64,000 bases of DNA from Laburnicola sp. R22_1 (GCA_014281115.1 JACONQ010000015.1:186001-250000), one strand, 5' to 3'; positions 11,569 to 28,644 are shown, counted from the first letter of the stretch. Notes: a model not told the origin generated them from the sequence alone. Numbers and translations are program-made.

Positions 11569-12529
11569 TCAACTTGATCCATTCTGGTCGGCGTTGTTTT
11601 CTCGGTCCTTGATCTCGTCTGGCACGATGCCGGCATTCTCACAGGCGCGTTTGTAAATTGCGCACTCGTCCCAGGCCCGCTGACAATCACCCTTAAACTT
11701 GTCACAACTGGCGCTTAATTCCGTAATGGCCTGCTCGGTCAAGAGCTTCTCCAGTGTCCATTTCTCGATATTCTGTTGCTCGTTCTCCTTGAGCTGTGTG
11801 ATGAATTGAACGGCGCGCTGGAGGATGGAGCCTTTGTTCTTTTCGCATCCGGGCACGATTTTAGCGAGCTCATTGATACCCTCATTGATGGTCTCGCGAC
11901 GACGTCGTTCCACTGGAAGTCTGGTCAGCAACACACTCGCTAATACGCAGATTGACGCGCGGCCTACCCTCTTTATGGTTATCCCTTCGTACTTTATGCC
12001 ATTCCTCGGAACCGACCTGAGGTTTGTGTGACGATGTGGCCGGCGGAGACTCGTTGCCCGTAGCCGGACCCGATCGCGATGTAGAGGTTGCAGCTTTGAG
12101 AGCTTCAAGGCTGAAGTCTTGCATGCCCTGTTGCTGGTGGTGATCGCCCATGCCGAAAGACGAGCCGTCGCCGGTCGATGACTGGGGTTGGAACGACAAC
12201 TCTGTTGCTTGGGGCACAGTCATCTGGAAATGCGCGAGAGCAGCGGCAGCCGTGTCGCCCACGCTCTGGCTGTTCGCGCCACCGTTCTGATGTACTTCGA
12301 ACTGCTGCTGCATCTCGTCCTCGTTCGTCGAAGCGTTGTGTGCGGCAAGAAATGAGGCGGTCGCTTGGTCACTCAGGTCGCTGGAGTGGCCGTTGTTCGC
12401 GGAGGGAGCGGATCGGGAGTTTGGGCCTTGGTCGCGCGTGTCCCGCTTTCGCTTGTTGGTATGGATGGCTTCGTGAGCGCCCAACCCTGTCTTAGAGGAG
12501 TCGGTTGGATAGCCAGCAGTATCCGCCAT
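11569..12529 (-). CDS. cbf1: bHLH transcription factor Cbf1 (centromere-binding factor 1)
   Basis: Two exons: 11968-12529 and 11569-11912, with a 55-bp intron (11913-11967). The product is 301 aa. The first 170 residues are low-complexity (Gln, Ser, Ala) and probably regulatory. The bHLH domain spans about 180-240 and has the E-box-reading residues His185, Glu189 and Arg193 (HKEVERRRRE). It is followed by a leucine-zipper-like helix containing IEKWTLEKLLTEQ, the signature that separates Cbf1 from other bHLH proteins. By family knowledge it binds CACGTG (often TCACGTGA) as a dimer and controls sulfur-amino-acid and respiratory genes; in yeasts it also binds centromere element CDEI. The intron lies inside the basic region, between the HKE and VERRRR segments, so an unspliced mRNA cannot make a DNA-binding protein. 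The ATG at 12529 gives the usual family-type N-terminus. Confidence 0.92.
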
Positions 12530-15500
12530 GTTCCGCGGGCGTTCTTTGTGCAAGGAAAGGGCGGCGGTAGACTGTCAAGAAGAAGCCCGTACCTTTTGCA
12601 GGGGCGGTCGATCCTTTTGCGGGCGTTGGGTGCCTCGTGCAGAGCGCCAGTAACAGCGAGAGGCGTGCGAAGGTGAAGCGGCGGTCCACAAGGCCTAGTC
12701 CTGTGACGAGGACAACACGCAGGCGCGCGGGGATGGGTGACTCGCGCGGACGCGGATGTCGAAGTCGCAAACCGCAGGAAACGCGAGCAGAGGCGCTTTG
12801 CCCACCAGTTCACGCGCGGTACGGGTGTCGATAGCAATCATGCGCCGAGCAAGCGCATGCGGGACCCTGGCGGGGGACAAACGTTAGCAATGCGCGAGGG
12901 TGCAACGCGGCGCGAGCAGCAGGCCGAGTGAATGCGCTGCTTGCTGCAGGTGCCGCTGTGAGACGCAGCTGTCAACGCTCGAAAGAGGACGGTGCAAGTC
13001 GCTCAGGCACAACCGCGTCGTGTTCCGTGCAGCTGCGCCGGAGCTCCAAAAGGCAGGCAGGAAGCGTAGCTCCCACATGGCGGCCGACGGGTGTTGGGGG
13101 TGGATGGGAATGGTAGTCTATCTTACCTGCTTGTCCACGGTCGTGTCGCGACGCTTCCGCGATAGGCTTCCCAGGCTCGTGATGGAACGATCCCGTGATA
13201 TGGCGATTCAGGCCTAGAGAGAAGTGGTAAGTCAGGCGTCGCGACAGACACACGAGCGATTCCTCGGAACCGTAGGAAAGGCGTGGCAACGAAGTGTGCT
13301 TACTTACTCCTATATAGCTGCCGATTCCGCGAGCACTGCGGTATTACTAGATGTCGATATCGCCAGGAGCCTGCGAGGTGGATGGCGAGGTCATGTGGGA
13401 GGAGGCACCTGGCTGCTTATGAAAGGGAACGCTCGGCACCCTGGCACTCAGTGCCACTCACTAAGGCACACCCCTGCAGCGAATCAAACGCTACCGTCCG
13501 CGGCATGCTGCCCCTCCTTTCGCCAGCCATCCTTTGATGCCTCCTCAGCCCTCCTGTATGTACGCGCTCGCCCGCGCATCTCCTTTCGGGAAGGCGTCCA
13601 AACTGTAGTGCTAACATATTGCAGCCCGTCGCGTCCTGTTTGCACCCCACCAGTTGCACGTACCCTTGTGTCCCTCTACGCCAACGCGCAACAGTCGACT
13701 GCACACCACAGATGACCTCAACACTCCATACCCAACTGCAATCCGGGGGCATCTAATCACGCAACGACACAAGGGCTCCACAGGCTCGTTCACGTGTCAG
13801 TCTAGCTGACTAGGGCCTACTCGGCCGGCGCGCATGTGACCTTCCCCCCCCCCACACACACTTGGACGCCGTCAGCCTCACTGCCCTAGCACCTTCCTTT
13901 CCTTGATTTCTCTTATTACTAGGGCGATTTGGAGAGGGCGGCACCGCAATGTTCTTTTTCGGCATCCTTATCCCCCTCGGTGGTTATCATTCAGCTAACG
14001 ACAGCATGGCTACATAGGATGTGCCGAAAAGGGTCCTTGATACAGCCAAATCAAGGGATTCCACGCCCTGTGTTATCCCAGGACACGCCATGGGAGCACA
14101 AACTGTACGGACTTTTCGATTTCGCCCTGTATACATTAGAGCATCACAAGCCGAAAGTGTGTCAGTGCCTCGCCACAATCAACACACCACATTCCCGTTT
14201 TTAATGTTTCTTCGGACCGTCCCGGAATCCTCATGGGGTATCACGAGTCCGTGGATGCATAACGGAGTGTGGCAGCCTTGATATGCGATGCAAATGCCAA
14301 AGCAGTAACTCCCGACGAGTTGATCGCTCATGCACATATCAAGACGGCCTTTAGTTACAGCCCTTCGCTTTCATTCTATTGATTTAGCTGCCGAGTTGGC
14401 TTACCGCTCGCATTCACATCTGAGACAACGCGATGCAACATCTCGGTGGTCACATGGGGACACAAACGCGTCTGGCAAGCGTACAGCAAGCAGGGGGACG
14501 TGTGACCTCTTGAGAACCTACCACATATTTATAATCGCAAAACGTGATTGAGACATGGCAACGCGCACATGTTCACGCACATGTATGTGAATGTCACCTG
14601 TCGAATGGGGCCTCAGTCATACAACACTTACCATCAAGCTATCTCGACCACTATTTCCGTGCAGCAAATTACCCTCGAATAGGTAACGTGCACGCAAACT
14701 GTTCAAATCCACGTGAGCGTTTGACTCGTTTCCTATGTGTTATTGGGCTTGCTTTCTCAAGGAATGCGGACGCGGTGTTCTTCTCCAGTTTTTGGACAAC
14801 TGCTTGAGCTATATCCTTCTAGGTACAGCCCCAGTTCTTGGTTGATTATTACCGCATATGGCATGCGCAACAATATGTCTTACTTGAGTGTGAATAGAAG
14901 TTTGTAGTATTCTAGAGACTAAGGCTGCCGTTGGCTCCCTTGGGCAGTCATAGCAAGCAAACGTCACCCACCAAGAGCAACATTAGGTAGCTTATTTCAT
15001 CTCTGTCGTTATATACTGTAACATGGATAGGTCGTTGCAATATTTAATCTCATTCATCTTTAATCTAAGGTACCACTTGTCGAAACTGCGATATATCCAC
15101 CTTAATCTTGAACACGTTTGATTTGAGACGCTGTCTAGGACTGTGCTTCTGTATTCAAACGTACACAGGTGTAGTAGAGACCATTGGTAGCTATGGTTAT
15201 TATATGCTAGACGTATTCATGGGAAAGTAGGAAACTTCCTAAGGGAGCTTATGACACCCTCACTCTACTCGAGATCTGCTGACTTGAGAAAGTTATCGGT
15301 TAACCTCTAAAAGCTCTAAAAATTATTAAGAGAAGACATTAAAAAGGTACCAAGAGATAATTGCCTGCGGTAATTAAATACCATTGCAAAGGTTTTCTCT
15401 TTGTTACTAAAACCAAAGTATTTATACCTATATATCTGTCTACAGATTCTAATCATACCCAGAAGACGATGTTACGGCATCAAAATGGTTGGAGTTACGT

Positions 15501-16002
15501 TCTAGATTCGAAGCTTTAGATGAGTTGGCTTGTCTGGCAGCGTTCGGCGCAATTATGCGTTCCTCTTCGATTAACTCCAGCAAAGTTTGTCGATTCTTAA
15601 GGTTCCTTCCAGTGTCTGGCCAAATCGCGGCGAGATAATGTTTATAACGCTATGCTAAGGATAGATAGACTTGTGCACTCTGTTTCCAGAATGGCAGATA
15701 TAAATCTGATCGAATAAAACGCTACAACTGCAGGGCAAAGGTCGAGTCTCCATCACTTCGAGTTCATGCATGTTGGTGCCTAAAGGAGGTCTGGCAGCTT
15801 CCACGGCCCTAGCGTTGTCGGCAGCTTGGCGGCTTGGTATCGTCGCTGTAGAGAGCCGCGACGCAGACGACGAATTTCCCAAACCGTTCTCACCTCATAT
15901 AGCTCACCACCCGCCTTCTACCCCTCTAATCAAGACTTATCCACGCGCAACACGCGTCTCTATCTGCAAGCTTTCTCACTCGACCCACACTTTGTTCTGG
16001 AA
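12530..16002. other. Long intergenic region; no gene recognised
   Basis: 3.5 kb between the divergent cbf1 and coiled-coil/RGG genes. Open frames of up to about 160 codons occur (for example 13224-13715), but they overlap each other on both strands and have no motif. The sub-segment around 15000-15460 is AT-rich and may be an old transposon fragment. I see nothing definite. Confidence 0.45.
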
Positions 16003-17581
16003 ATGGGCGCCGACGTTGTCGCACACCCGCCGACCACCGCTTCTGCGGAGAGCAAGAGCGCTCGCAAGAAGAAGGCCAAAGCAGAAGCTGCTGCCGCCGC
16101 AGCGGTTCCTCTTCCGAAAGAGACACCCACGTCCGAGCACGGCGCAAACGGCTCTGATTCGGCAGGCAAGACCAATGGTGCCGACAGCGAGAATGCGTTC
16201 ATCAAGGAGCTTCAGAAGTGAGTAGCCCGTGGCGCTGCATATCAGCCGTGAAGAGCGTAGACTAACAAAGCTTCTAACAGGGGCGTTCGCAACATCAACA
16301 AGAAACTGGTAAGCCTACAGACGCACCTCAGCCTCGTCCAGACTGTAGCTGACATTCAAGTTAGAACGCTTCTGCGAAGGTCGATGAGATTGTCACTGCG
16401 AACTCCGGCGTACCTCTCGACGAGCTTGTCGCCACACGCAAGATCAACGCCGATCAGAAAGCCCAGTATGAGAAGAGGCCGAACCTTAAGGCTCAGCTTG
16501 CGCAGTTAGAGGAGCAGCTCGCTCAGTATAAGAAGTTCGAGCAGGATTTCCACAACAAGGCTGCCCAAGAGAAGGAGCTCCTACAGAAGGCACATTCAGA
16601 GGAGCTTGAGAAGCTGAGGGCCACGCTGAAAGATGAGGCGGTCTTGGAGGAGAAGAAGGCCTACCGCGAGAAGACCTTGACTTTGTCTCGTTTCCTCCGG
16701 GCTGCAGCTTCTCGACGTCAGATGGAGGACGACGGCTCCGACATGACTAAGGCGTTCGAGGGTGCTCTGTTGCAAGTCTACGGCGGTGACCCCACTGCAG
16801 TTGCTGCGGCGGAGAAATTGATTGAGGGGTCCGAAGACAAGGTCCCTTCAGTAGATGGAGTGATTCTCGATGTCACCTGTACGGTCACCCTCTTCATTAG
16901 AGACAAACGGAATAATGCTGATATGGAACAGATGCTCAGGTCAAGCAAGCTGCACTTGACGAGTCTCCCTTCGCGGCCGAGGAGGCCTGGGCTGAGGATG
17001 TCGCACAATCACAGCCGGCCCCTCCAGATTCCGAGTCGACGACAGCCATCTCAACAGACCCAACGATTGCGAACGCGGGGCTGACCGAGATCGACACGAC
17101 TGCGGCAGTCAATGGCGGTGAAGCGTCGGCGGATACACCAACCGCCCCTGCAGGCTCGAGCATAGATACGGGTGCGGCGAACGAGGCCGGTGGAGACTGG
17201 GACAAGCAACAATCCGGCTCGGACGATCCCCTCGCAGAGTCATACGAGATCATCTCTCGTGATCCTGCTGAGACCGAGACGCCTGCTGCGCCGGCCGCTG
17301 TGAACGCCACTCAGAGCTGGGCTGATGATACCCCTGATACCGCACCGGCTGCTACAGCAAGTACAAACGACAAAGACGGCTTCCATGAGGTCCAGCACGG
17401 CCGTGGAGGACGTGGCCGAGGTGGTCATCAAGGTGAGGGCCGAGGTGGTTACAGGGGCAGGGGCGGTCCGCGTGGTGAGTTCCGTGGACGAGGACGTGGA
17501 GGTCGCGGTCGTGGGGACGGCTTTCGGGGCGGTCCTCGAGGAGGCGGTTTCCGCGGGGGACGAGGCGATTCGCAACCGTAA
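16003..17581 (+). CDS. Conserved fungal coiled-coil protein with C-terminal RGG box (YAG7-like)
   Basis: Four exons: 16003-16217, 16281-16308 (only 28 bp), 16365-16878 and 16932-17581; 468 aa. The N-terminal third has an Ala/Lys-rich start and the conserved block FIKELQKGVRNINKKLNAS, spread over three exons. Residues about 122-185 are a coiled coil rich in Leu, Glu and Lys. A long acidic, Thr/Ala-rich linker follows. The tail at 408-466 is an RGG box with more than ten RGG/RGR repeats, typical of RNA-binding or ribosome-associated proteins and of arginine methylation targets. From memory it belongs to the fungal family named after fission-yeast YAG7 (SPAC12G12.07c), whose function is poorly known. 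An RNA- or ribosome-related role is inference from the RGG box. The ATG at 16003 is the one directly before the conserved region; an in-frame upstream extension looks non-coding. Confidence 0.8.
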
Positions 17582-19287
17582 AGGGAAGCCAGCATACGTC
17601 CGTTGCTAGCGTCCCTTGGACACATGGAGAAAGGAGTTGGAAAGTTGATTCCACAATTTCGTTGGGTCGCTACTTTCGCTGTTTAGCATGTTCGGAACAT
17701 CTGCGGATCACATCGGCAAGAAAGCATTCCACAAAACTGCATGTACTATACAGCCTGATCATCTTCACTGCATAGCATCGGTGCCCTGGGTTCTCGGGTT
17801 TGGGCCATTTGTAACTATAGTGGCTTTCGGGATACGGGTGCTCAAAATGAAATGGGCTTGGATCATGTTCACTGTCTCGTCTGCCCGTGCTGCTGATCAT
17901 CGTTTTCCATCCATAGTCTTTCATAACATGTCCTATTCGCCGACGAGAGAACCATCCCTTAGGTATATCTTTACAGGCTTTTGAGGGCGCTGTTGGTAGT
18001 GCACTCGGGCGAATGATGGAGCTCGAGCCAATAATAGCTTTGCAGCACGATGCGGAGAATCAGGGATGCGGTGGGCTGAGATAGGCGAGCGTGGAGGCGG
18101 GAGCGAACGTGGCACCGTCTTGGTAGTGACGCCGTGTGGGATTGCGTGCATGACAGCTGCGGGCAGATCGGCCGACGCATACGACGTCGTAGCGCGACTC
18201 AGCATGTGTCGGTGATGACTTGCTTCGCAATGAAGACCTCACGACGATCAGATGGGAGGTGTCAGCGGCTTGCACGAGGTCCTTGGAGGAGAGAAGAAGT
18301 CCGTCGCAGTGCTCGATTACAGCGCGAGATGCGATTAGATTCAGTTTGGTTTCGGTGGATACAGTGCAGGACTGGATGGTAGTTGCTGCTACTGTGGTCG
18401 GCCTGGATCTTGGGTGGGCGACTCTACTGCCCCGCCTTGCTGTCAAGTCTTGTCTTCCGGGCACCTTCGGCGTTCAGTGCCCTCCCATGGTCGAAGAACG
18501 AAAGTTGATATACGCTCGATGACATAAAGCTTCACTCATTATCACGACCTACCTAGTTGATGGGCATTGATATGTATATGTAGTGTAGTGTGGAAGTGCT
18601 GCTACGTCGGACCTCCGCAGTCAGTGAGCAAGCTTTCCCCGAGCGCTCAAGCTAGAACCTGAGGCAAACACTCTGGACAAGCAGATGGCTCCAAACAATC
18701 GCGCATACATGATTTCTTTGTGTTCGGCACATGAATGATGATTCTCGTTGGACCTATGCGGAGGAGGTGCAAACTACCGCGCTATGGAAGTTTTCCTCTA
18801 GACCCACAATCCACAAGCCTTCATCTATCACGTCTTTCTAGGCATTGTCAGGTACATCGTACCAGACTATACAATGAGCACAAAAGGATAGCTAGTGAGG
18901 TCGGAGCATTCAGCCTTGCGCCGAACCGCGATGATCTGAGGCTCACTCCACCGGATTGCCCAGCTGCACTAGCGAGCAAGGCTTCCCTCTTGGGGCTAGC
19001 GCATACAGCGTGAGGGTCGCACCTCCCCAACCGCGCTTTGCGTCCCCTTGACATTCCAAAACCCTCCCGCGCCTCGCAAACATCCGAACAACTCCATCTG
19101 TGCCGTTTTGAGCTGCCAGAGCCTATGCGACACCCATAACGAGCTCGTGGTGGTGTATTTTGCCGCCGGACGCTGCGTGGCCAACAGCCGATGCTGCCCT
19201 CGGACCTCCCGCGAACCACACCTGCCAGCCTCACCGCGCCCTGCACTGGCTCTAAGACAACGCCGCTGCTAGCAGCTGTCGCCCGCC
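17582..19287. other. Intergenic; no gene recognised
   Basis: 1.7 kb between two plus-strand genes. It should hold the 3' end of the RGG-box gene and the promoter of the demethylase gene. Open frames on both strands are short and without motifs. Confidence 0.45.
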
Positions 19288-23612
<4,325 letters not shown>

Positions 23613-24241
23613 TGGTTCCTTGAAGGCTTTTTTTCGCTGGTCGTAACCATGGATTGATTGTACGACTATGCTTGCTGGTGTCGCGCTTTGGGGGAAGGAG
23701 GGTATGTAGACTCTTCTTCTTGCACCCGGAGCTTTTTTAGCAGCACCCGCGTGTGTGATTTTTTTGTTCTTCAGATTCGGAGGTTTTTTGGCCGGGATGT
23801 GTTATGATATTTGGATTTCTTGCATGGTGCCTGGTTATGGAGATGGGGATGGGCATGTGTATGGTAATGAGGCGCTTTGGCGTTTTTAGAAACACGCTGT
23901 TTCGTGGTGTGGTATGGGTGTGGGTCATGTAGCTGTCTGTAGCTTGGGATATGCAGGTGTGAGGTTCAATGGACCTTGGGATCTCTGGATGGGTGTGATA
24001 TCATAGGAATACACAGTCGTTCTACTCTGCTCGTTTTAAGACTTGGTGATTCTCCTCGTGGAGCGCGGTGGGTATCTGGTGATGCGGATCATCACTGCTT
24101 CTTGGTGATGTTGGTTGGAGCTTGGGGTGGTGTGGAGATGGGGGCGGGGGATGTGGGTACTGCGTAGGATATGGATATTGCTTCTCCGCGCCCACATCGG
24201 GACCATCGCCTTCAATTTTTTTGCACTTGTGTCTTTTTATA

Positions 24242-24481
24242 GCGCAGAAAACGGACACAGGTGCTGTCTTAGAGCTCCGTTCTCCGCGTCCGCATCAACT
24301 CGTTACGTGTCAATTTTTTGAAAGAAGGCGCGGTTTGGAGGGTTCCATGAAGTAGAAAACACCTGGATTAAAGGGAAGAAGGGAGGCGCACATAATTCCT
24401 ACACATGGTCTTTTGGTTCCCCCCTGTCTGCACAAAACGGATAGACGTGTTGTCTTAGAGCTCTGTTCTCTGCGCCCACAT
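24242..24481. repeat. Decayed duplication, period about 186 bp
   Basis: The segment at 24242-24296 recurs at 24429-24481, with GTCTTAGAGCTCYGTTCTCY as the common core. The two copies have several point differences. Confidence 0.75.
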
Positions 24482-24564
24482 GGAGGTTGGTGAAAGTTTT
24501 TTTTTCTGCAGCACGCTTAGGCGCTTTAAATATGGCATAATTCAAATCGTTCTATGGAGGTCAT

Positions 24565-24760
24565 CATGTGTTTTAGAACAAAGAAAGGAGGCGAACATTT
24601 CATAGGCTTGCAGATTCTTTAGTTCCGCCCGTCCGTCGACGTAACGGGTGAAGGTTCCCACATGGCAAAGAGGGCATGTGTTTTAGAGCAAACAAGGGAG
24701 GCGCATATAGTTGCTGGCCTGGTGGTTTTTAGTTCCGCCCGTCCGCGAACATAGGTAACG
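24565..24760. repeat. Decayed tandem duplication, period 110 bp
   Basis: Copies begin at 24565 and 24675 with CATGTGTTTTAGARCAAA. Each carries an AGGAGGCG-like block and ends with TTAGTTCCGCCCGTCCG at 24619 and 24729. Confidence 0.85.
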
Positions 24761-24908
24761 GGTACAGGAAGTTTGTTTTAGAGGCAGACGGGCGGGGTTG
24801 GAAGGGTGGCTGGGTCCGAACATGAAATTCCTGAAGGACCTATTTTGTTGGGAATTGTAGAGGCGTCTGCCTCGACCCCATGGGGCCGTTGCGGTGGTAG
24901 TTTTTGAT

Positions 24909-25130
24909 AAACCTGACGTTTTAAGGGAGTGTTACGTGGAGCGGGAAGGGGCGAGGCGACGCCCGGATCTCATGACTGAATTCTGTCGAAATTTTGAAGA
25001 ACCTGACTTTTTGAGAGATTATTGCGTGGCGCGGGAAGAGGCGACGCAACGACCCGATCCCATACCAGGTTGTGGTGCCATTTTTTAAGAACCTGACGTT
25101 TTCGGGTTGTTTTGCCTGGAGCAAGCGAGA
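24909..25130. repeat. Decayed tandem repeat, period 90-91 bp, about 2.4 copies
   Basis: Units start with AACCTGACKTTTT at 24909, 25000 and 25090. The first two units align through the GCGGGAAGRGGCGA block without indels. The third is partial. Confidence 0.85.
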
Positions 25131-26590
25131 GAGTAATAGAAGGGGTAGTGGGTGGTATTTATATCTCAAGAGGAGATTGCATCACGCTCCCATCGGGGGA
25201 GCGAGACCTTTTTTGAACTTGGTGGGCTGGCCGGCGCGGGAGAGTGGACGGGGGTGGGGTTGGGCGTATGTTTCCGGTTCAAACTCGTCGACACACATAA
25301 AACGCTGATACGAATGATTGGAGAGAATTGGGGGAGTGAGTCCAACATCAGATCGCTGGTGTAGTCTTTTGGTACGTGTGTCTGGAACAAGGACAAGGCA
25401 TCGTATGGTCTTCCTTTCTTTTTAGGCAGCGCCACCATACAAAAGAACGATAGGGGCTTTGGTGGTTAGATTCCTAGATGTATAGGAAAGAGCTCGGAGA
25501 CTGAAATACATTGAATAATAGGTTCGGAACCTTAAATTAGATGGCTCGAACTTGGAGCAGGGCTTGAACATTTCCGTCGCTGTTTTAAACCGCTTCCATG
25601 GAGTTGTTCGTCGGATTTTTTAGTGCCTGGCTCCTTTAGTATTTTTGCAGTTGGTGTGAAGAGGTGTAGAGGGCGGCTACGGGTTGGATTTATACTTTGA
25701 GCTCAGTGATGAGTTTGGTAGCCAGGGCTCTTCGAAGAGGACATGCAAAGCCTTGACAACGTATTTTCGAGTCCAAGGTCGCCACCATGAATGTGTGCGC
25801 TAGTATATCTGGTTCAGTACCACAAAACGCATGGCGAGCCATATTTGGTTTTTAGAAACGTGTATTGGATGGACGCACTTGTTGTCTCTGGCAATAAGAT
25901 GAGGTTGGAAACTCGGGACACGACATACACGAAGTGTCTGCCGTTTTGGAAGTCCCACGACAGACCATGAGACAAGACTTTGTGCTTTTTAAATCTGTGC
26001 CACACATATACATCCAAGTGCAGTGGTTATGGGTTTGGAGGGGAGGATGGACAACCGTGTGAGATTCCAGGTTCTCCGGCAAACACATGGCACTCTTCGG
26101 TGACGAATTTAGTTCCAGACATATTGTGTCGAGGAGGGCATGTGGTTGGATGGTTGCTGTTTTTACCAAAACCAAATCGGCATGCATGTGGTATTCCCAA
26201 TTAAGATGGAGTAGACGGTGGGCTGCTATCTCTATGGGGTGGGGAACGCACTCCCATAATGGATAACGCCCCCTACTCTCGAAATCATTGTCTCCGCATC
26301 GCGTATCAAGATGCTGCACACTCCGTGTCTGTTATTTATCCTAGGACAGCACGATAGTTGGTATGTATGGCAGTGCGTTCGGCCACTTTATTTGCAGCGA
26401 TGGCAAACGATTTGCGAGTCCGTTTCTCCCTTCTAACAGGATTTTTTGAATATCCTGGCCACATCTCGGCATGATCAAGGGCGTCGGATTGTTTTAATAG
26501 GCCATGTAACACCTCATACTTCGATGGGAGGCTGCGAGACAGAGACACACATCCATCTGGGGCATTTTCATTTTGGCTCAAGACATATGC

Positions 26591-27060
26591 CTGTGTTATA
26601 TACAGTACATTAGTGAGTTGTGCTGCAAGAGAAGATTCCCTGTACCGAGGACTCCGCCGCCGACATGAGCCTGGCGATCCAGTAATTTTGACCGGCAAAG
26701 ACAGGGCATTCTCACCTATTGTCAAAGCTTTCGACAGAGAGAAGAGACACACATAAAGGTGGTTGGGCATTATTTTGGTAGCCGCAACTCCGAAATTACC
26801 GGTTGCAGTTTCGTAGAAATTCTTTCCATAACTAAATAGGAACACGATACTATGTTGTTTCCAGCCTTCCACGTCTTCCGCATGACAGAACGGAACACTC
26901 ATATTTAATCTCATAGATGTCTGAGCTGAAGAAGAGACCAGATGAAGCATGCGGGCTGCATTTTTCATTTTTCATCGTTTTGGTAAGACGTTTACCTGTG
27001 TTTTACACTGTTGAATTAGTCTCCCGAAGGTTTTTATTCGTACCAGGACTCCGACACGGG
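26591..27060. repeat. Decayed duplication, period about 400 bp
   Basis: CTGTGTT-led segments at 26591 and 26996, and the block GTACCNAGGACTCCG-like at 26642 and 27040, recur at about 400-bp spacing. Similarity between the copies is weak. Confidence 0.4.
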
Positions 27061-27534
27061 CATTAATCGTCATCCCCAGAGTTTTGGTATTGCAAGAACA
27101 GAGCATGTTTCTCTTTCTGAGCGATTTGTAACAGCGGAGAGAAACCAACCCAGAAACAGGCAATTTTATAGACCTCTTTCACCCCCGCAGCACATGTTTG
27201 TGGTACAGTGGTGTTTCCAACCCTCCAGTTCTCCCACATGTGCAGTCTCTGCAAATCCTTTAAGTTTGTGTCCGTCAGGTAGACGAAGCATGAGGAGAAC
27301 ATTTTCGTTCCTGACAGGTTGGATGAGCAGAGCGACTCCTCCCTCCTACGCCATGATCCTCAGACGTATGATTTATGATATCGGATGCCCCGCAGCAAGT
27401 TCCTCCCATGTGTCCTAGCATGCCCATTTTTTCGACTCTAACAGAGCAGAAAACGTCCCAAATCCCATTTATAGGTCGCGTGGGCTTTTGGTCTTCGAGA
27501 CACCACTAAAGTGAACCAGAGCATTGTCAGTGGG

Positions 27535-28330
27535 AAGGGTGATTTGAAACGTCCCATTAAAATTGTCCGGGTTTGTTTTAAAACGGATCCATTCTCCATG
27601 CTCAGGACCGTCTTAGTCCAGAACATAGGAACGTTGGCAAGTCAATTTTAGTTCCGCACTAAATACCATCAGTCGGGCAGAAGAGAAGACATGACCAAAG
27701 CGGCGGGTTTGACAGTGGCAACGCACCGAGAATCCCATGATGGTGGGCAATATGGTTTGAACCGTCCCATGTGGTTTTCGAGTTGTCGTTTGAACGGCTC
27801 CATTCGACATGCCTAGGACTTTCTTAGTCCAGAACATGGGAAGATATCGAGGAATATTTTAGTCCAGCCACCAAATCCCGTCAGAGGTCGTGCAGAACAG
27901 AAGCCATCCAAAGATGTGGTTTTAACAGCGGGAACGCAACAAGGATCCCATAATCCAACTGTTACATAGTTTAAAACGTCCCATTTGATCTTTTCATGTT
28001 TTTTTAAACAGCTCCATACCCCATGGCTAGGACGTTTTTCACTCCCCAGAACATGAGATACATGTTGGCAGTATTTTAGTCCCGCCACCAAACCCCCCAC
28101 CATCATCCACGTAGAAGAGAAGAAAAATCCAAGTCCAAAGAGGCGGTTTGAACAGCAGCAAGGCAGCGAGGATCCCATTGTCTAAGTACCCAACCGTTTA
28201 AACCCTCTCATAGAGTGGCTTCCAAGATTTTTTTAAACGGCTCCATATCCTATAGCGAGGAATGTTTTTAGTCCCCAGAACATCGGGTTCATGCTGGGGT
28301 CTTTTAATCCCACCACCAACCCCCCTTCAT
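27535..28330. repeat. Decayed tandem array, four units of about 211-229 bp
   Basis: The anchor GAACAT (inside CCAGAACATNGG) occurs at 27621, 27832, 28049 and 28278, so unit lengths are 211, 217 and 229 bp. Each unit also contains an AAACGTCCCAT-like block, a TTTAAACGGCTCCAT-like block and a TTTTAGTCC block; the units that extend far enough also have GGATCCCAT. The lengths are not multiples of three, so the array does not encode a peptide repeat. Confidence 0.85.
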
Positions 28331-28608
28331 CCGTGTAGAACAGAAGAGAAGGAAGACAAGTCCAAAAAGCCGGTTTTATACCCGCGAGACCGTCCATCCA
28401 TCCATCCATCCGCTAGCTAGATGGAGGCAGAACAACCACATCCGCACACGCATATTTTGCTAGACTTGTTCTTTTTCGAGTCGTCGACCTTTCCCACCGC
28501 CACCACTCACCCCAATATCCTGATCGCAATACGATTTTTGAACCCCGTCTCCAACAAACACTCCCACCCACGAACCCCATGCCGTCCCAGACCAGACCAA
28601 GCCCCACC

Positions 28609-28644
28609 GCCGCATAGTATGCCGCATAGTATGCCGCATAGTAT
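28609..28644. repeat. 12-bp minisatellite, three perfect copies
   Basis: GCCGCATAGTAT is repeated three times (28609, 28621, 28633) and followed by a truncated copy. It is perfect, unlike the surrounding decayed repeats, so it is likely recent. Confidence 0.9.

Noticed and set aside
13224..13715. A 163-codon plus-strand frame
   Set aside because: No motif, no homologous look, and other long frames overlap it on the opposite strand.
26336..26968. A 210-codon open frame on the minus strand in the gene desert
   Set aside because: It overlaps a decayed duplication, begins and ends without protein-like features and has no recognisable domain. A chance frame is more likely.
27535..28330. CRISPR-like or protein tandem repeat
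   Set aside because: Units are long, diverged and without constant short repeats or variable spacers. Unit lengths are not multiples of three, so no repeated protein is encoded.
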